A stretch of 5,430 nucleotides of DNA from a bacterium (GTDB taxonomy: Bacteria; Patescibacteriota; Microgenomatia; Daviesbacterales; UBA10151), in the NCBI GenBank assembly GCA_027364775.1, contig DAHXOS010000033.1, forward strand, positions 1-5,430. The letters are read 5' to 3'. The notes under the pieces were generated by a model. It was not told where the DNA came from. It ran no database searches and saw only the letters and a list, made by a program, of their open reading frames with translations. The position numbers and the translations under genes were made by a program. This document shows positions 4,839-5,430 of the stretch, in pieces (the first letter of the stretch is position 1; each line of letters opens with the position of its first letter).

Positions 4839-5119
4839 AATCTAATCCGCTGAAGCCAGAACTATATGTCACAGATTTTTCGAAAAGCCTTAATTTTTAT
4901 ACAAAAATTTTGGGTTTTAAAGTAGAGTATCAACGTGAAGACCCTTTATTTGCTTTTCTATCTTCCCAGGGTAGCCATTTGATGATCCAGGAGTTAAACC
5001 CAAATGAAGATAAGGAATTTATTACTGGTAATCTTGAATATCCATTAGGTCGAGGGATTAATTTTCAAATAAATACAGATAATGTTCAAAAATTAGCTGA
5101 CAACTTAAAGAAGAAGTAG
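4835..5119 (+). CDS. VOC-family (glyoxalase/bleomycin-resistance) protein, C-terminally truncated
   Basis: ATG 4835 overlaps the stop of the reductase gene. The 94 residues give the full first beta-alpha-beta-beta-beta module of the vicinal oxygen chelate fold (ELYVTDFSKSLNFYTKILGF at 9-28; SHLMIQEL at 47-54) and the start of the second (GRGINFQINTDNVQKLADNLKKK). Family members usually have about 120-130 residues, so the last strands of module two, which complete the binding pocket, are missing. The frame ends at TAG 5117-5119, and recombinase-like sequence begins at about the same point, so the gene was probably cut by a rearrangement. Residue E53 sits where many relatives have a metal-ligand Glu. 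The protein may be non-functional, or may pair with another half-module. Substrate unknown; relatives act in resistance or small-molecule modification. Confidence 0.8.
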   Translation: MKSNPLKPELYVTDFSKSLNFYTKILGFKVEYQREDPLFAFLSSQGSHLMIQELNPNEDKEFITGNLEYPLGRGINFQINTDNVQKLADNLKKK

Positions 5120-5430
5120 ACATTAAAGAACAAATTAACTCGGATAGGATGTCTTACTGGGAGCAGTTGATGACACTTTAAACTTTGCTGTCCAGACTAT
5201 GGAACTGTTTAATAGCGGAGATGACTATACTAAAAGGATGGTTTTACAAATTCTCGGGTCGAACTTAAAACTAAAAATAAAAAGCTTAATATAGAAGCCA
5301 AATCTATTTTTATCTTCTTGAGAAACAAGCAAAATGAGCTTTTGGAGGAAAATGGATTGGTCGGACTAAAGAAAAGGCCATTACAACAATCTAATCAAGC
5401 AGATTATGACCATTCAATTCACTTTGGAGC
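5101..5430 (+). pseudogene. Frameshifted C-terminal remnant of a large serine recombinase (runs off the window)
   Basis: No single frame is open, but three successive frames join into one recognisable sequence. Frame 1 gives VDIKEQINSDRMSYWEQL (about 5116-5169). Frame 3 gives DDTLNFAVQTMELFNSGDDY and MVLQILGSNLKLK (about 5169-5276). Frame 2 gives NKKLNIEAKSIFIFLRNKQ onward (5276 to the edge). The pattern of an aromatic or acidic helix, a GD-containing turn, then LGSNL-LK-KLNI is typical of the C-terminal coiled region of large serine recombinases; the catalytic domain is absent. At least two frameshifts (near 5165 and 5276) show decay, the second at an A-run. The left edge meets the truncated VOC gene, suggesting a deletion or insertion junction. 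Sequencing error could explain the frameshifts but not the missing N-terminus. Confidence 0.7.

Noticed and set aside
1..5430. CRISPR array, tRNA or rRNA genes, inverted-repeat insertion sequence ends
   Set aside because: No spaced direct repeats, cloverleaf, rRNA-like conserved stretch or complete terminal inverted repeats were found on reading either strand.

Overview
This AT-rich window uses TAA, TAG and TGA as stops, several GTG/TTG-type or overlapping starts and very short intergenic gaps. The proteins (a TrpR-type repressor, compact histidine phosphatases, a RibD-C/DHFR-like reductase, a serine-recombinase remnant) and at least two genes that look leaderless suggest a small-genome bacterium. 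Candidate Phyla Radiation / Patescibacteria is my best guess. This is an inference from style and family resemblance, not from a marker gene.

Left part (1-1159) looks like mobile-element or phage-type cargo. It holds the end of an unknown gene, then a gene split by one in-frame TAA (86-463 and 464-691), then a zinc-ribbon protein (716-1159). None has a certain function.

Centre (1160-1872) is a regulatory block. A near-consensus promoter carries a 24-bp perfect palindrome and lies directly on the start of a TrpR-type repressor, whose ATG is about where transcription should begin. A leader of about 250 nt follows. It ends in a T-box-like antiterminator and a mutually exclusive 19-bp intrinsic terminator, so downstream expression probably depends on uncharged tRNA. 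A 28-codon peptide ORF with a good ribosome site sits just after the terminator.

Right part (1873-5119) is a tightly packed, same-strand gene run. It encodes a 310-aa enzyme-like protein of unknown function with weak resemblance to cyclodipeptide synthases, a histidine-phosphatase-fold protein with its nucleophilic His replaced by Thr, an apparently intact histidine phosphatase, a RibD-C/DHFR-like reductase with its own extended -10 promoter, and a VOC (glyoxalase/bleomycin-resistance) protein cut off after about 94 residues. From about 5101 to the window end lies the frameshifted C-terminal end of a large serine recombinase, abutting the broken VOC gene.

Together this reads as an accessory cassette of amino-acid- or tRNA-responsive metabolic genes, kept intact inside a decaying mobile element. 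The most interesting hypothesis is two-layer sensing of one amino acid, plausibly tryptophan: a TrpR-type repressor at the promoter and a T-box acting on the leader, in front of an unknown enzyme that may itself use aminoacyl-tRNA. The regulatory structures are seen in the sequence; the amino acid and the product are inferred.
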